This document shows positions 31,004-39,648 of a stretch of DNA of 63,501 bases, piece after piece. The number at the start of each line of letters is the position of its first letter. Within the stretch, counting starts at the first letter, position 1. The DNA is from Nitrosomonas sp. (GTDB lineage: Bacteria > Pseudomonadota > Gammaproteobacteria > Burkholderiales > Nitrosomonadaceae), in assembly GCA_024281675.1 (NCBI GenBank), contig JAMXAG010000016.1, positions 1 to 63,501 of the forward strand, read 5' to 3'. The position numbers and the translations under genes are program-made. The notes under the pieces are model-generated. The model was not told the origin of the DNA. It did not search any database and worked only from the letters and a program-made list of their open reading frames with translations.

Positions 31004-33604
31004 TTAGAAAAGCTTTAGTTGTGTTTGCTGTGCAAAAACTGAAAGTGATATTTCTAGATCCCCTTTTTTTCTAATTGTGGTGATTTCCGCACTTATGGTT
31101 TTATCTCCAATAAAAAATTGCGGTGTTTCGCTCTTCCATGAGTCAAGTACAATTGGTGCTGTAACTTTTAATAAAATTTCCTTAGTTGCCGCATGTTCTC
31201 TTTTATCAGTCCATTTATTTATTCTAGTTTCGGAACGACGATAAGGTGCATAATTAGAGACACTCTGAAATTCGTTTAGAGGCAGTGAATTTTGAGAAGA
31301 ATCTAAATTGTATTTTGTAGAAGGCAATGGATTTGTGGTTTTTACGAGAACAACACCATCCTTAAATCCACCAACTTTATTTAGTTTTCTTTCCTTTGCT
31401 TTTGTGACTTCGGACATGTCTGCTTTTAAACTATTTAATATCCCATCTATAACTTCTTGGACATCTGATAATTCTTCGATTATTGAGTCATGATCTTTCG
31501 CATCTAAAACTTCAAGAGATTCTTCTACCAGTTTTTCACATAAAGCTCTTAATAGGTCATCACCTATTAAACGTTCAGCTTTTACAAGTTCTCCACCCGA
31601 TTCAATTTTTTGAGGGATCTTGTCTCTAACTAACTTATTAAATACCTGCTGCTCATTATCACCTTTAAATGTAGTACCTGCTTCTACATTTGCGCCCGTT
31701 TGAAGAAGTTGATAATAAGCATGAGAAAGAGTAGCCCCTTCTAGAAAAATAACAGCATCAATTTTTTTAACTAGCCCACCAATTTTTTGTAATGCATTTC
31801 TATCACGTAACAATATTTCATCTTGAGGTTTTACAAGCACTCTTCTAATACTCTTGTCATTCGAATCTACAAGTGCTTCTAGTTTTGCAATATCTTCAAA
31901 ATTTTTAATTTCAAATATTTTATCAAAATGCGTTTTATTTCTATGACCATGACTTCTTTGTATTTTTTTTAAGTCATATTCTTCATGATACCAAGGTAAA
32001 ACCGAAGCTGTAGAAAATTCCTTTGGGACACCAACAAACCACATGATGCTTAGTGGCTTATCTTCTTGAGTCGATATCAGTCTAGAATCACAAGCTATTT
32101 TTCGGATCCATTTTTTATATCTAATGCTGCTTTTCCAATCATACGGTTTGGAAATTGCTTGATTTATCCATGTACCATTTTCATTTGGGGCAACACAATT
32201 ACGTTTAAAGTTCTTCTTCTCTGTGAGAACGTAATTGTCGATTGATGTACTAGCCTTATCGATATCTGAATATAGTGTGTCAACAATATAATTATCATGT
32301 GAGTTGTAATACAATCCTTCGGGAATACCCCATAAAGCTTCAATTTGGACTTTCCTTTCCCCTGGTGCAGAGAAAGCAAAAGCTGATGCTTCAGCAGGAA
32401 TAAAGTTATGAAAAATGAAAGCTAATTCTATAGGCCCTGAAACTTGACTCAAAAGAATTTTAGATTTACTTATTAACCATTCTTTTGCATCTTCAATATT
32501 TCTGACTTCATGTGTGCGAGGAAGAAGCTGTTTATTTGATAGTTCATCACTAACAATATCGGTTCTTATAACCAATGAGGATCTTACCAATTCACCAATA
32601 TCGTGTAATAACTCTTCTTGGAAATTTCCATTAGAAATTTCTTTTATTACTCCCTGATTATCTAGAACATATAAACTGGTTATCGGAAGATCAAGTTCCA
32701 TATAAGTAAAAACATTGTTAATCTTATGATACTTCCTACCATGTTCTTTCGATATTTTAGAAAGTATTTTGGGCACGAAGGAAAAATGTGATTGATTATT
32801 TTTTTTACAGTGTTTTACAGGATCAAAATTTCCTAATAAACTTTCAACATCAGCCTGAACCAAATATATGATTTTGCCATCCCATACCCATTCAAAATGC
32901 AATCGACATTGATGTGCAGTTCCCCATGATGCTGCTTTCTTTAAAACATTTTGTAGAGATATTTTGATATTACAATCTAGGGGTTTTAGCGCAGACTCAA
33001 AATTATTTTCTTTACTTCGCCAATTGCGCAAATTAATTTGAAATGGCTCTTTTTCATTTTCTATTTCACCTAACCAATCTCTTGATTCTTTGGAGCATCT
33101 TCGTTCATTTGATAGATGACCTTTGGCAGAAACCAACGAGTATTTCTGAATAATAAGATTTATTTGTTCGTTTCTTAGCGTTTCATCTGAGATGATCTGT
33201 ACTAGCCAACTTATTAGGTCATCAGCTAGTTTATTGGATCTTGCTATTTTTGTATGGAATTTTCCTCGATTCTGGATAGATTCGTTTATCCCGGAAGATC
33301 TCAAAGTTAGATGCGTTTCATTATCTAATCCAGTCTTTTTAAGTGCAAAAGTTAGTTCGAGAAACCATTCTGCAATTAGCAAATGAAGTTGTGAGTGATC
33401 CATCTTGCTTGCAGATGCTACAAGCTCTCCAGAGACTACAAAAAATGGGAGTGTCCATAAAGATGGAATACAAGCAAGACCGAAAGCTTTTTCACCTACT
33501 AATTCAGTTGAAACTTGATCGGGTAATAATTCAATAATTTCATCTTTATGTACCAATAGAATATTATTGATAGGAGTTAATCCATTAATAATATTTTTTG
33601 ACAT
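31004..33604 (-). CDS. PEP-synthase-like ATP-grasp / His-swivel / MazG-like fusion
   Basis: The product has 866 residues; the ATG at 33604 is preferred over a GTG one codon earlier. Residues 35-450 look like a PEP synthase/pyruvate phosphate dikinase ATP-grasp domain: VGEKAFGLA, LTLRSSG, FEWVWDGKIIYLVQAD, FIPAEASAFAFSA and VQIEALWGIPEGLY. Residues 590-645 resemble the swivelling phosphohistidine domain (LEGATLSHAYYQL, His629). Residues 656-740 are MazG-like (NKLVRDKIPQKIESGGE, EKLVEESLEV, IIEELSDVQEVIDGIL). No PEP-binding barrel is seen, so it resembles rifampin phosphotransferase in layout more than PEP synthase. It is the last gene of a four-gene operon. The substrate is unknown. Confidence 0.72.
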   Translation of the reverse strand: MSKNIINGLTPINNILLVHKDEIIELLPDQVSTELVGEKAFGLACIPSLWTLPFFVVSGELVASASKMDHSQLHLLIAEWFLELTFALKKTGLDNETHLTLRSSGINESIQNRGKFHTKIARSNKLADDLISWLVQIISDETLRNEQINLIIQKYSLVSAKGHLSNERRCSKESRDWLGEIENEKEPFQINLRNWRSKENNFESALKPLDCNIKISLQNVLKKAASWGTAHQCRLHFEWVWDGKIIYLVQADVESLLGNFDPVKHCKKNNQSHFSFVPKILSKISKEHGRKYHKINNVFTYMELDLPITSLYVLDNQGVIKEISNGNFQEELLHDIGELVRSSLVIRTDIVSDELSNKQLLPRTHEVRNIEDAKEWLISKSKILLSQVSGPIELAFIFHNFIPAEASAFAFSAPGERKVQIEALWGIPEGLYYNSHDNYIVDTLYSDIDKASTSIDNYVLTEKKNFKRNCVAPNENGTWINQAISKPYDWKSSIRYKKWIRKIACDSRLISTQEDKPLSIMWFVGVPKEFSTASVLPWYHEEYDLKKIQRSHGHRNKTHFDKIFEIKNFEDIAKLEALVDSNDKSIRRVLVKPQDEILLRDRNALQKIGGLVKKIDAVIFLEGATLSHAYYQLLQTGANVEAGTTFKGDNEQQVFNKLVRDKIPQKIESGGELVKAERLIGDDLLRALCEKLVEESLEVLDAKDHDSIIEELSDVQEVIDGILNSLKADMSEVTKAKERKLNKVGGFKDGVVLVKTTNPLPSTKYNLDSSQNSLPLNEFQSVSNYAPYRRSETRINKWTDKREHAATKEILLKVTAPIVLDSWKSETPQFFIGDKTISAEITTIRKKGDLEISLSVFAQQTQLKLF

Positions 33605-33618
33605 CACTTTTATGTACT

Positions 33619-34194
33619 TTATTTTTTATGATGTAAGCTTGTAGGACCAAAAAGAACCATTGCAATTTCATACATTTTTCCGATTGCTTGGTCAGCAAAA
33701 TAACCAACTAAGAATCCAATGCCTATAGCCGATGCTGCTGAATGACTAAATTTAATGGTATCTGACCCAATATAACTTGCGCTAATTAATGTACCGACAG
33801 CAAAAGATATGCTTATAGACATAAAAGGTGATAACAATCTCCAAATTTGTCTGTCCAGGTGCCAATATCCACGCGCAACTACCCGGTACATGTACTTTAT
33901 CGAAAAGGTTGTTCCCCCTAATAGTCCCGCAAAACAATAGTAGCTGTAAATACGAAAAATTTTTGGATCTAATATTTCTGGATTAAAAAGAAAGTTTTCG
34001 AGATATCTATTCCACGTTAAAAGTATTCCGAGAAGTGACATAAGAAGCAGAATAAATAGATAGATAGACTCGAACCTTATAATTTGCATCGCATCTTTAG
34101 GATATTTGCTTTGCCATTCATATTGTTGCCTTCCATCAGTGGGCTCAGCCGTGCTCGCATTGGGATCATGTGCTTCATGGCTATTGTTACTCAT
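33619..34194 (-). CDS. Unknown membrane protein of the cassette
   Basis: The product has 191 residues and matches no family that I recognise. A polar 40-residue N-terminus (His/Asp/Ser/Thr-rich) is followed by four probable transmembrane helices (about 41-62, 85-101, 122-141 and 147-167) and a short basic tail ending HHKK. It lies 14 bases before the ATP-grasp/MazG gene and 17 bases after the HIT gene, so it belongs to the same operon. By context it could be the membrane effector or anchor of the system; the sequence alone does not say. Confidence 0.72.
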   Translation of the reverse strand: MSNNSHEAHDPNASTAEPTDGRQQYEWQSKYPKDAMQIIRFESIYLFILLLMSLLGILLTWNRYLENFLFNPEILDPKIFRIYSYYCFAGLLGGTTFSIKYMYRVVARGYWHLDRQIWRLLSPFMSISISFAVGTLISASYIGSDTIKFSHSAASAIGIGFLVGYFADQAIGKMYEIAMVLFGPTSLHHKK

Positions 34195-34211
34195 CGGATT
34201 TATTCCAGAAA

Positions 34212-34844
34212 CTAGCTTAGGCCTTGCAGCTCTAGTGCTGTTCGTTGGGTTTTTTCAAGGAGGGGAAAATTCTTGTAGTCGCTAATAAGCTCATTTCCTG
34301 TTTTCCTTGCCAATATTTTTCTAAAGAATTGAGAAACTGGTCTATCAACTATGTGCAAATACCCATTAATTTTGCTAAGAGTTGGTGGTGTTTCACTATA
34401 AAAAAGGTAGTCTCGGCCACATGATTTATTGGTAATTTCACTTGCGATACATTTTTGCCACGGTAACCTAGTCTCTTTTAAATCTTCTAATAGAGATTCA
34501 ACAAATGGGACGAAATGAAAATGAGCATGATCAACGCCGCATCCTGTTGGAGAGCCGCTATATGATGCACCATGCTCAAACATTACTGGCCGACCAAATT
34601 TTTCTTCAATATATTTATAAATTTTTAGTGCTAATCTTACAAATTCATCATCTTCGTACAGTTCTGACATGTCATATATATGTTTTCTTGGAACAATCAT
34701 TACCCATCCATCTATAAAAGCCCCAATTGAAGGAATTACCATGTAATTGGGCGTTTCATGAATTGGTTTATCGACAATTCCGTTTATATGTCTGCTTTTT
34801 ACGATTGAGCACAACCTGCATAAATCAGTTGTTGTACTTTTCAT
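34212..34844 (-). CDS. HIT-family nucleotide hydrolase/transferase
   Basis: The product has 210 residues from the ATG at 34844 (a GTG at 34856 is the alternative). The N-terminal DLCRLCSI looks like a half zinc site. The histidine triad is GVDHAHFHFVPF (about 112-123), with HxHxH followed by hydrophobics as in HIT nucleotide-binding hydrolases; GWVMIVPRKHIYDMSEL is the usual upstream strand. A C-terminal extension of about 80 residues has no assignment. HIT proteins cleave nucleotide-phosphoramidates, dinucleotides or similar compounds. Here it lies between a DNA methylase and the membrane protein in a tight operon. Confidence 0.82.
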   Translation of the reverse strand: MKSTTTDLCRLCSIVKSRHINGIVDKPIHETPNYMVIPSIGAFIDGWVMIVPRKHIYDMSELYEDDEFVRLALKIYKYIEEKFGRPVMFEHGASYSGSPTGCGVDHAHFHFVPFVESLLEDLKETRLPWQKCIASEITNKSCGRDYLFYSETPPTLSKINGYLHIVDRPVSQFFRKILARKTGNELISDYKNFPLLEKTQRTALELQGLS

Positions 34845-34887
34845 TTTTGAACTCACTAATAAAAAATGGTCAGTTAAGCTTAATAAT

Positions 34888-35853
34888 TTACACTGGAATG
34901 AAATTATTTGTTTGATTCATAAATTTTGATGACTTAGCATCAAAATCTCTTATTGAAATTCCACTGTGATAATAGTTCGTATCAAACTTTGGCAAAGTTT
35001 TCAGGTTAGTTAATAGTAGCTCTCTTCCAATAAATGAATTCCCACCAATTGGATGGGTTGAGTATGTACTATCAATTATGCAGCCGTTAACTTGTTTTCC
35101 AGACAGATACATATCACGAATAATTTTTGAATCATCATACGATAAAACCCAAGGAATATCGCAAAAATTATGTAAATATTCATATAATGCAGCGTGTTCA
35201 TTTTCATCAAATACATATCTATAAAGTCTATCCGCCTTGTTGTAGTAGGGGGGGTCAAAATAAAGAAAACATGAGGAAGTAATGCTTTGACAGATAAAAT
35301 TCCTCCAAGGTTTATTTTCAATAAAATTTACCCTATCTGCATAACTAGACAATTTTTCTATCCGTGCAGCCAATTTTTCTCGATTGAATCTACATCCAAT
35401 TGTCCAGCGATCCTGTTTTCTTCCTCCAATAGGACCTGCATGCTTATGTAATAAACCAGAAAAAGAGGTTCTGTTGAGATAGAGGCATTGGAATGCCTGT
35501 TCTCTAAGTGTTTGAGGAGTTTTTGATTTTTGATAATCCCAGTATTCAAGTGTCAAAGGAGCGGTCATTACTTGCTCGCAAAGCCATTTGCTATCGGAGG
35601 TAGAAAAAACAGCTTTCCATAGAGATGCGATCATTGGATCTAAGTCATTTAGACTAATTGTTTCAACTGCATCAGCTTCCAGTAGGTTTAGAGAAATTGA
35701 AGCTCCACCACAGAATGGTTCAATAAATGTTTTCGGTTGCAGTTTGTTCAGCTTAAAAATAGACACGAGTATTTTAGCATGTCGGCCTTTTCCACCCGGG
35801 TATCTCAATAAACTGCCAGAAAGGGATCTAATTTTGAGAGGTTCTGATGCCAC
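34888..35853 (-). CDS. Dam-type N6-adenine DNA methyltransferase
   Basis: The product has 321 residues, starting with GTG at 35853 (GGTGA upstream). It is a class D12 adenine methylase: LRYPGGKGRHAK at residues 16-27, AdoMet motif I TFIEPFCGGASISL (42-55) and the catalytic DPPY at 200-203 in LYFDPPYYNKADRLYRY. The middle segment (about 120-180, LYLNRTSFSGL) is normal for Dam relatives. Target specificity cannot be read. There is no cognate endonuclease next to it; it is the promoter-proximal gene of the cassette, 43 bases before the HIT gene. Confidence 0.9.
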   Translation of the reverse strand: MASEPLKIRSLSGSLLRYPGGKGRHAKILVSIFKLNKLQPKTFIEPFCGGASISLNLLEADAVETISLNDLDPMIASLWKAVFSTSDSKWLCEQVMTAPLTLEYWDYQKSKTPQTLREQAFQCLYLNRTSFSGLLHKHAGPIGGRKQDRWTIGCRFNREKLAARIEKLSSYADRVNFIENKPWRNFICQSITSSCFLYFDPPYYNKADRLYRYVFDENEHAALYEYLHNFCDIPWVLSYDDSKIIRDMYLSGKQVNGCIIDSTYSTHPIGGNSFIGRELLLTNLKTLPKFDTNYYHSGISIRDFDAKSSKFMNQTNNFIPV

Positions 35854-36250
35854 GCTATTTCACCAATTTTCTATGCATTGAACAGTAACTATATAAAGTA
35901 TCCAGTTTTTTTAACACAACCCATGCACGACTAGTGTTCAGAAAAGATCGCTCTGATTATGAATACATCAAGTCGAGCGCATCTGCATCCAACGACAAAG
36001 ATGGTTTGTACCACAATAAATGCATGCGTTCACTATTCACTTGACCATAATCGCACCAGTTTATAGATGTTGAGCTTTTATTTAGCAATCGCACTGAAAA
36101 CAAAAGCACTACAGTTGCACAACACACTTTCTATTACTAGAGCAGGTTATGCCGCACAAGATCAAGTATCCGTGCCCCATATAGCTTCTTGCTTTAACGA
36201 TACAACAATCCAGAGCCACGCAATATTTTAATAAAATTCTATAAGAATCT
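35854..36250. other. Cassette upstream region, no gene seen
   Basis: About 400 bases lie between the methylase start and IS debris. No ORF longer than about 35 codons and no recognisable motif were found. The promoter of the four-gene cassette must lie here or inside the debris, but I see no convincing -35/-10 pair on the minus strand. Confidence 0.5.
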
Positions 36251-36359
36251 TGTTTTAATCGGTTCTACACCAATTGCAAGAACAGTAGCACTAAATACCA
36301 GCTCATCGCATATTTAAAATAATAGGGGCTGTAGTAGATCAGGTTAAATCTGGGTCCAA

Positions 36360-36745
36360 AGTTTGTGTATTTATAGTTGCTGTTTAGGTGTTCCATAATT
36401 AAATCTAAATTCACATTCTTTGAGAAACAGAGGAAATGATCCTTTAGGAATACCATTGTATTTTCTTAAGACGCATTTTGCCTGATTCCAAAAGTTTTCA
36501 ATGCCGTTGATGTGATTCTTACCTTGAGCAAATAGCGTGGAATGATTGATCCGTTCATGGTAAAAATGATTCACGTCGAGAGCATTATAACTGCGGTAAC
36601 AGTCTGTATAAACTATGCTGTCAGGTGCTATTTTTCTAGTAATGGGCGGCTCAACGTTTCTGTCTTGGTATCTCCAACAACCTTCGTATAGACCTTATCA
36701 CCGCGTTTCAATATGCCAAACACAGCAACCTTATGGAGATTATCT
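36360..36745 (-). pseudogene. IS1595-type transposase remnant
   Basis: Minus-strand fragments read as the C-terminal half of an ISXO2-like DDE transposase: KVAVFGILKRGDKVYTKVVGDTKTETL (about 36735-36650), then in other frames SIVYTDCYRSYNALDVNHFYHERINHS and FAQGKNHINGIENFWNQAKCVLRKYNG, ending KQQL at about 36372. An in-frame stop and at least one shift (about 36640) break it. The N-terminal half is missing, and the fragment is fused directly to a truncated acetyltransferase gene. No terminal inverted repeats were found. Confidence 0.85.
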
Positions 36746-36881
36746 CGTAACGGAAGCCATCGGATGAAGTCGAAAGTAACAAGCGGGCGTTAATGATAAA
36801 TGTTCCATCGATTGCCTTGGCATCGGTCGCGTTATCGTATGTAACGGGTTCAATGCGCAGTTCGTCAATGGAGATCGTCAT
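36741..36881 (-). pseudogene. 5' fragment of a GNAT acetyltransferase gene
   Basis: The fragment has an ATG at 36881, inside the last codons of the kinase gene (overlap with its stop), followed by about 45 codons reading MTISIDELRIEPVTYDNAT...RLLLSTSSDGFRYE. It resembles the N-terminus of small GNAT/streptothricin-acetyltransferase-like proteins and is then cut at about 36741, where IS1595 sequence begins. The overlap with the kinase stop implies a former two-gene resistance operon. The GNAT call rests on a short stretch. Confidence 0.5.
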
Positions 36882-37704
36882 GATTATTCGCTTCCGTTGA
36901 CAGGGCTTGCAGTGCTAGTTCAGCAATGGAAAAATCCGAATCTGCGTTTTGGCGATCATCATCTTCCAAAAACCATGAAGCCGATAAGCCAGCATATGCC
37001 AATGTCCACTGCAATAAGCGCCGTCGTTCCAAATTAGCAGCTTGCGCAATCACGTAAGATTGGCGAATAAATCTGATGGGATCAGTGACCGATGGTAATT
37101 CCGGATTGCACAGAAGATTCGCATAATCATAGCCGCGCTCACCGATTATGCGCTTCGGGTCGATGGCAAGCCAACCGCGCGAACCAAAATCTAATACGTT
37201 TTCATGATGTATGTCACCATGCAGCACTACAATGTCGTGCGGTGAGGCCAACAACTCGCGGGCGGCAGCTAAACTTTCAAGAAGCACGCCCCCTTCGCGC
37301 TGTGCAGCCGACTCTAACGCCTCAAACCAAATATTTAATGGGATAAGCTCTGGCGGCGGCATAGATCGGGGTTGGTGTAGTTTGGCGATTACATTGCAAG
37401 CAATGCGGCTAGCCTCATCATCTTGACCATTGCATGCCATCTGCATGAGAGAATTAGCTCCTTGAGCCCGTTCCATCAGTAGTGCATCACCTTCGTAAGC
37501 ATACACTCGCGCTGCGCCATCGCCATTCCACCATTGCATGACTAAACCGCCAAATTTTTCTTCGGTATCCATGACAATTTTCAGCATGGCAGGATTGCCA
37601 TTTATGTGCCCATCCATACGCACTGGCAATAAATAGCTGCCGCGCGTGACAATGGGGTCGCCATCGGGAAGGAGATTCCATCGTCTTAAATAAGGTTCAA
37701 ACAT
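36865..37704 (-). CDS. APH(6)-like aminoglycoside/hydroxyurea phosphotransferase
   Basis: The product has 279 residues with a kinase fold of the StrB/APH(6) type. The N-terminal LRRWNLLPDGDPIVTRGSYLLPV and the ATP-lobe LKIVMDTEEKFGG are followed by the catalytic loop VLHGDIHHENVLDFG (about 178-192) and the metal motif LAIDPKRIIGERGYDYA. By family it could phosphorylate streptomycin-like aminoglycosides or hydroxyurea. The length is normal. A cut GNAT gene overlaps its 3' end, and IS debris lies on both sides, so the gene arrived as part of a resistance-type segment. Confidence 0.83.
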   Translation of the reverse strand: MFEPYLRRWNLLPDGDPIVTRGSYLLPVRMDGHINGNPAMLKIVMDTEEKFGGLVMQWWNGDGAARVYAYEGDALLMERAQGANSLMQMACNGQDDEASRIACNVIAKLHQPRSMPPPELIPLNIWFEALESAAQREGGVLLESLAAARELLASPHDIVVLHGDIHHENVLDFGSRGWLAIDPKRIIGERGYDYANLLCNPELPSVTDPIRFIRQSYVIAQAANLERRRLLQWTLAYAGLSASWFLEDDDRQNADSDFSIAELALQALSTEANNHDDLH

Positions 37705-37828
37705 AAAATCATTTCAGCAGAGCTTATTATTTTTCTGAGCGTATGACACTTCTACCTTTTCGCATGGCGTGATTGGGTGCTTGTTAGTGCAAATAATCAA
37801 CTTGTTTCAGATTTTCAGAAATAAACAA

Positions 37829-38325
37829 CCTCCCTGGCAAGACCACGGGGTATTAGAAAAGCGCAAGCTGACGCAGTTCTTCTTTTGGCATACCTTGGTT
37901 CTTTACATACCGCTCAACTACATTCCAATCCGCTCTTCCCCCTACAGTTGCGATAATAGCCATCCGTCCAAAACTCTCCATTCCACAGGTCTTCCGGCCT
38001 CTTCTTAAACAATTCTCGCGCTGTAATGCTCTTGAACACCCTTACAATCTGACCCGGTGCAATCTTCGGATGCGCTGTACAAAGTATATGACATGGTCTT
38101 TGCGCAACCTATCTGCTCAAACTCAATGTCGTAGCGCTCTTCTATCTCTTTCGTAGTCATCATAATGATTCTTACAACCGCTTCGTCTAACAGCCCTCGT
38201 CTGTATTTCACAGGAAATGCAATGTGATAATGTATCTACCACGCATAGTGGCTCGCCTTTTCTACGACATCTCGCATCCCAACATTCTAAAACCTAATTA
38301 GATCCCCGTGGCAAAACCACAGGGA
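37829..38325 (-). pseudogene. IS200/IS605-type element remnant with broken tnpA
   Basis: Reading the minus strand across frames gives a Y1 transposase: IAFPVKYRRGLLDEAVV, EIEERYDIEFEQIGCAK, (frameshift near 38090) SITARELFKKRPE, then WNVVERYVKNQGMPKEELRQLALF, with the stop at 37853. At least two indels break it. Hairpin-like ends lie at both sides: CCCTGG...CCACGGG near 37832-37850 and CCCGTGG-CAAAA-CCACAGGG at about 38305-38324, the subterminal structures expected of IS200 elements. No tnpB is present. Confidence 0.78.
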
Positions 38326-38341
38326 ATCACAAGATGAAAAA

Positions 38342-38485
38342 ATGAAAATTCTCGTTATTATATCAATGATTATTTGTAGCTTAATTGGCTGCGTGACATA
38401 TGACACTTCTAATCAGTTAGAACAAAATGATAAATGTGCCTTAGCGGGAAGAGCATTCATGCACTCTTGCATGAGTAGGAGATAA
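38342..38485 (+). CDS. Small predicted lipoprotein
   Basis: The product has 47 residues: a hydrophobic N-terminus MKILVIISMIICSLIGC with lipobox LIGC at 14-17, then a short polar tail with three more Cys residues, ending CMSRR. It lies directly after the IS200 remnant. No family is recognised. The short length makes the coding status uncertain, but a lipobox in the right place is unlikely by chance. Confidence 0.45.
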   Translation: MKILVIISMIICSLIGCVTYDTSNQLEQNDKCALAGRAFMHSCMSRR

Positions 38486-38754
38486 CTTTAATAAATTTCA
38501 GATAAATTAAAAACATGAGATATTGAACAGATTAATAGGTTATTCTGGAATCACTAGCAACAAAATAGAAGCTTGTCAGGCTGCTAACCCTCTCCCCTCC
38601 TAGATGTATATAAAATCTGAAGATTAAAGCAACCAATAGCGGTTTTATATTATTTGGCCCAAATGCTCTGATAAATGACCCTAGGGCCACTAATAATTTT
38701 TTATTAGCCTCCTCATAATGTCTTCTACACAAACCATTAGAGGAGCACCACAAA

Positions 38755-39525
38755 ATGCAATTTACTCAAATCAGAAATGCCACACTTAAAATTAATTATG
38801 GTGGTAAGAAAATATTAATTGATCCTTGGTTAGCGGAAAAAGGAGCCTTGCCGGGGTTTGGCGGGACGATCAATGAACATATTCGCAACCCAACGTCAGA
38901 ATTACCTATGCCAATCAATGAAATAATTGATGTGGATGCGGTTATCTTAACGCATGATCATCCAGATCATTGGGATGATGCGGCTAAAAAGGCAATTCCT
39001 AAAGACATGTTGATTTTTACCCAACATGAAAAAGATGCAAAAGCCGTAAAATCTGCCGGATTTAACAATGTTCAGATACTAAATGAAGTCAATGATTATG
39101 AGGGTATTACGCTGATTAAAACATTGGGACAACATGGAAGGCCGAAGGTAGTAGAGGATATGAAAGAATTGCTGGGAGAAGTGAGCGGTATCATTCTCAA
39201 ACATCCCGACGAAAAAACATTTTATATCGCTGGAGATACGGTCTGGTGTGAAGAAGTCGAGAATACCTTGAGCAAATATCATCCTGATGTGGTTGTATTA
39301 AATAGTTGTGATGCACAAGTTATTGGTAATGAATCTATTATTATGGGCAAGGAAGATATTTATGAGGTCTACAAAGCCGCTCCTGAAGCAACTATTATTG
39401 CAAGCCACATGGAAGCAGTGAATCATGCCACTTTAACCAGAAAAGAGCTGGGTGAATTTCTCAGAGCAAAGGAAATGACGCAACGAGTATTAGTACCCCA
39501 TGATGGTGAATCATATACGTTCTGA
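38755..39525 (+). CDS. Metallo-beta-lactamase-fold hydrolase
   Basis: The product has 256 residues. The N-terminal LKINYGGKKILIDPW and the metal motif ILTHDHPDHWDD (HxHxDH, about 64-75) define the MBL fold; GHxxxFYIAGDTVW-like DEKTFYIAGDTVW and the late ASHMEAVNH supply further ligands. It resembles the YtnP/UPF0173-like group of small hydrolases; the substrate is unknown. A ribosome site (GAGGAG, eight bases upstream) supports the ATG at 38755. A strong terminator follows. Confidence 0.83.
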   Translation: MQFTQIRNATLKINYGGKKILIDPWLAEKGALPGFGGTINEHIRNPTSELPMPINEIIDVDAVILTHDHPDHWDDAAKKAIPKDMLIFTQHEKDAKAVKSAGFNNVQILNEVNDYEGITLIKTLGQHGRPKVVEDMKELLGEVSGIILKHPDEKTFYIAGDTVWCEEVENTLSKYHPDVVVLNSCDAQVIGNESIIMGKEDIYEVYKAAPEATIIASHMEAVNHATLTRKELGEFLRAKEMTQRVLVPHDGESYTF

Positions 39526-39529
39526 GGTC

Positions 39530-39567
39530 AAAATAATGCATCTACCTTACTGATGCATTATTTTCTT
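39530..39567 (+). terminator. Rho-independent terminator after the MBL gene
   Basis: AAAATAATGCATC (39530-39542) pairs perfectly with GATGCATTATTTT (39552-39564) across a nine-base loop, ending in a T-run. It starts five bases past the MBL stop. The symmetric A/T tails would allow it to work in both directions. Confidence 0.75.
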
Positions 39568-39648
39568 CATATATTGTCTGATTATTTACAAGCTTTCATC
39601 ATAAATACTATTTGAACGGTAAAAAAGTTTACCCTGCGAGGTTTTAAT

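Noticed and set aside
38532-38753. Minus-strand ORF before the MBL gene.
   Set aside because: Shadow frame with no domain, lying over the MBL promoter region.
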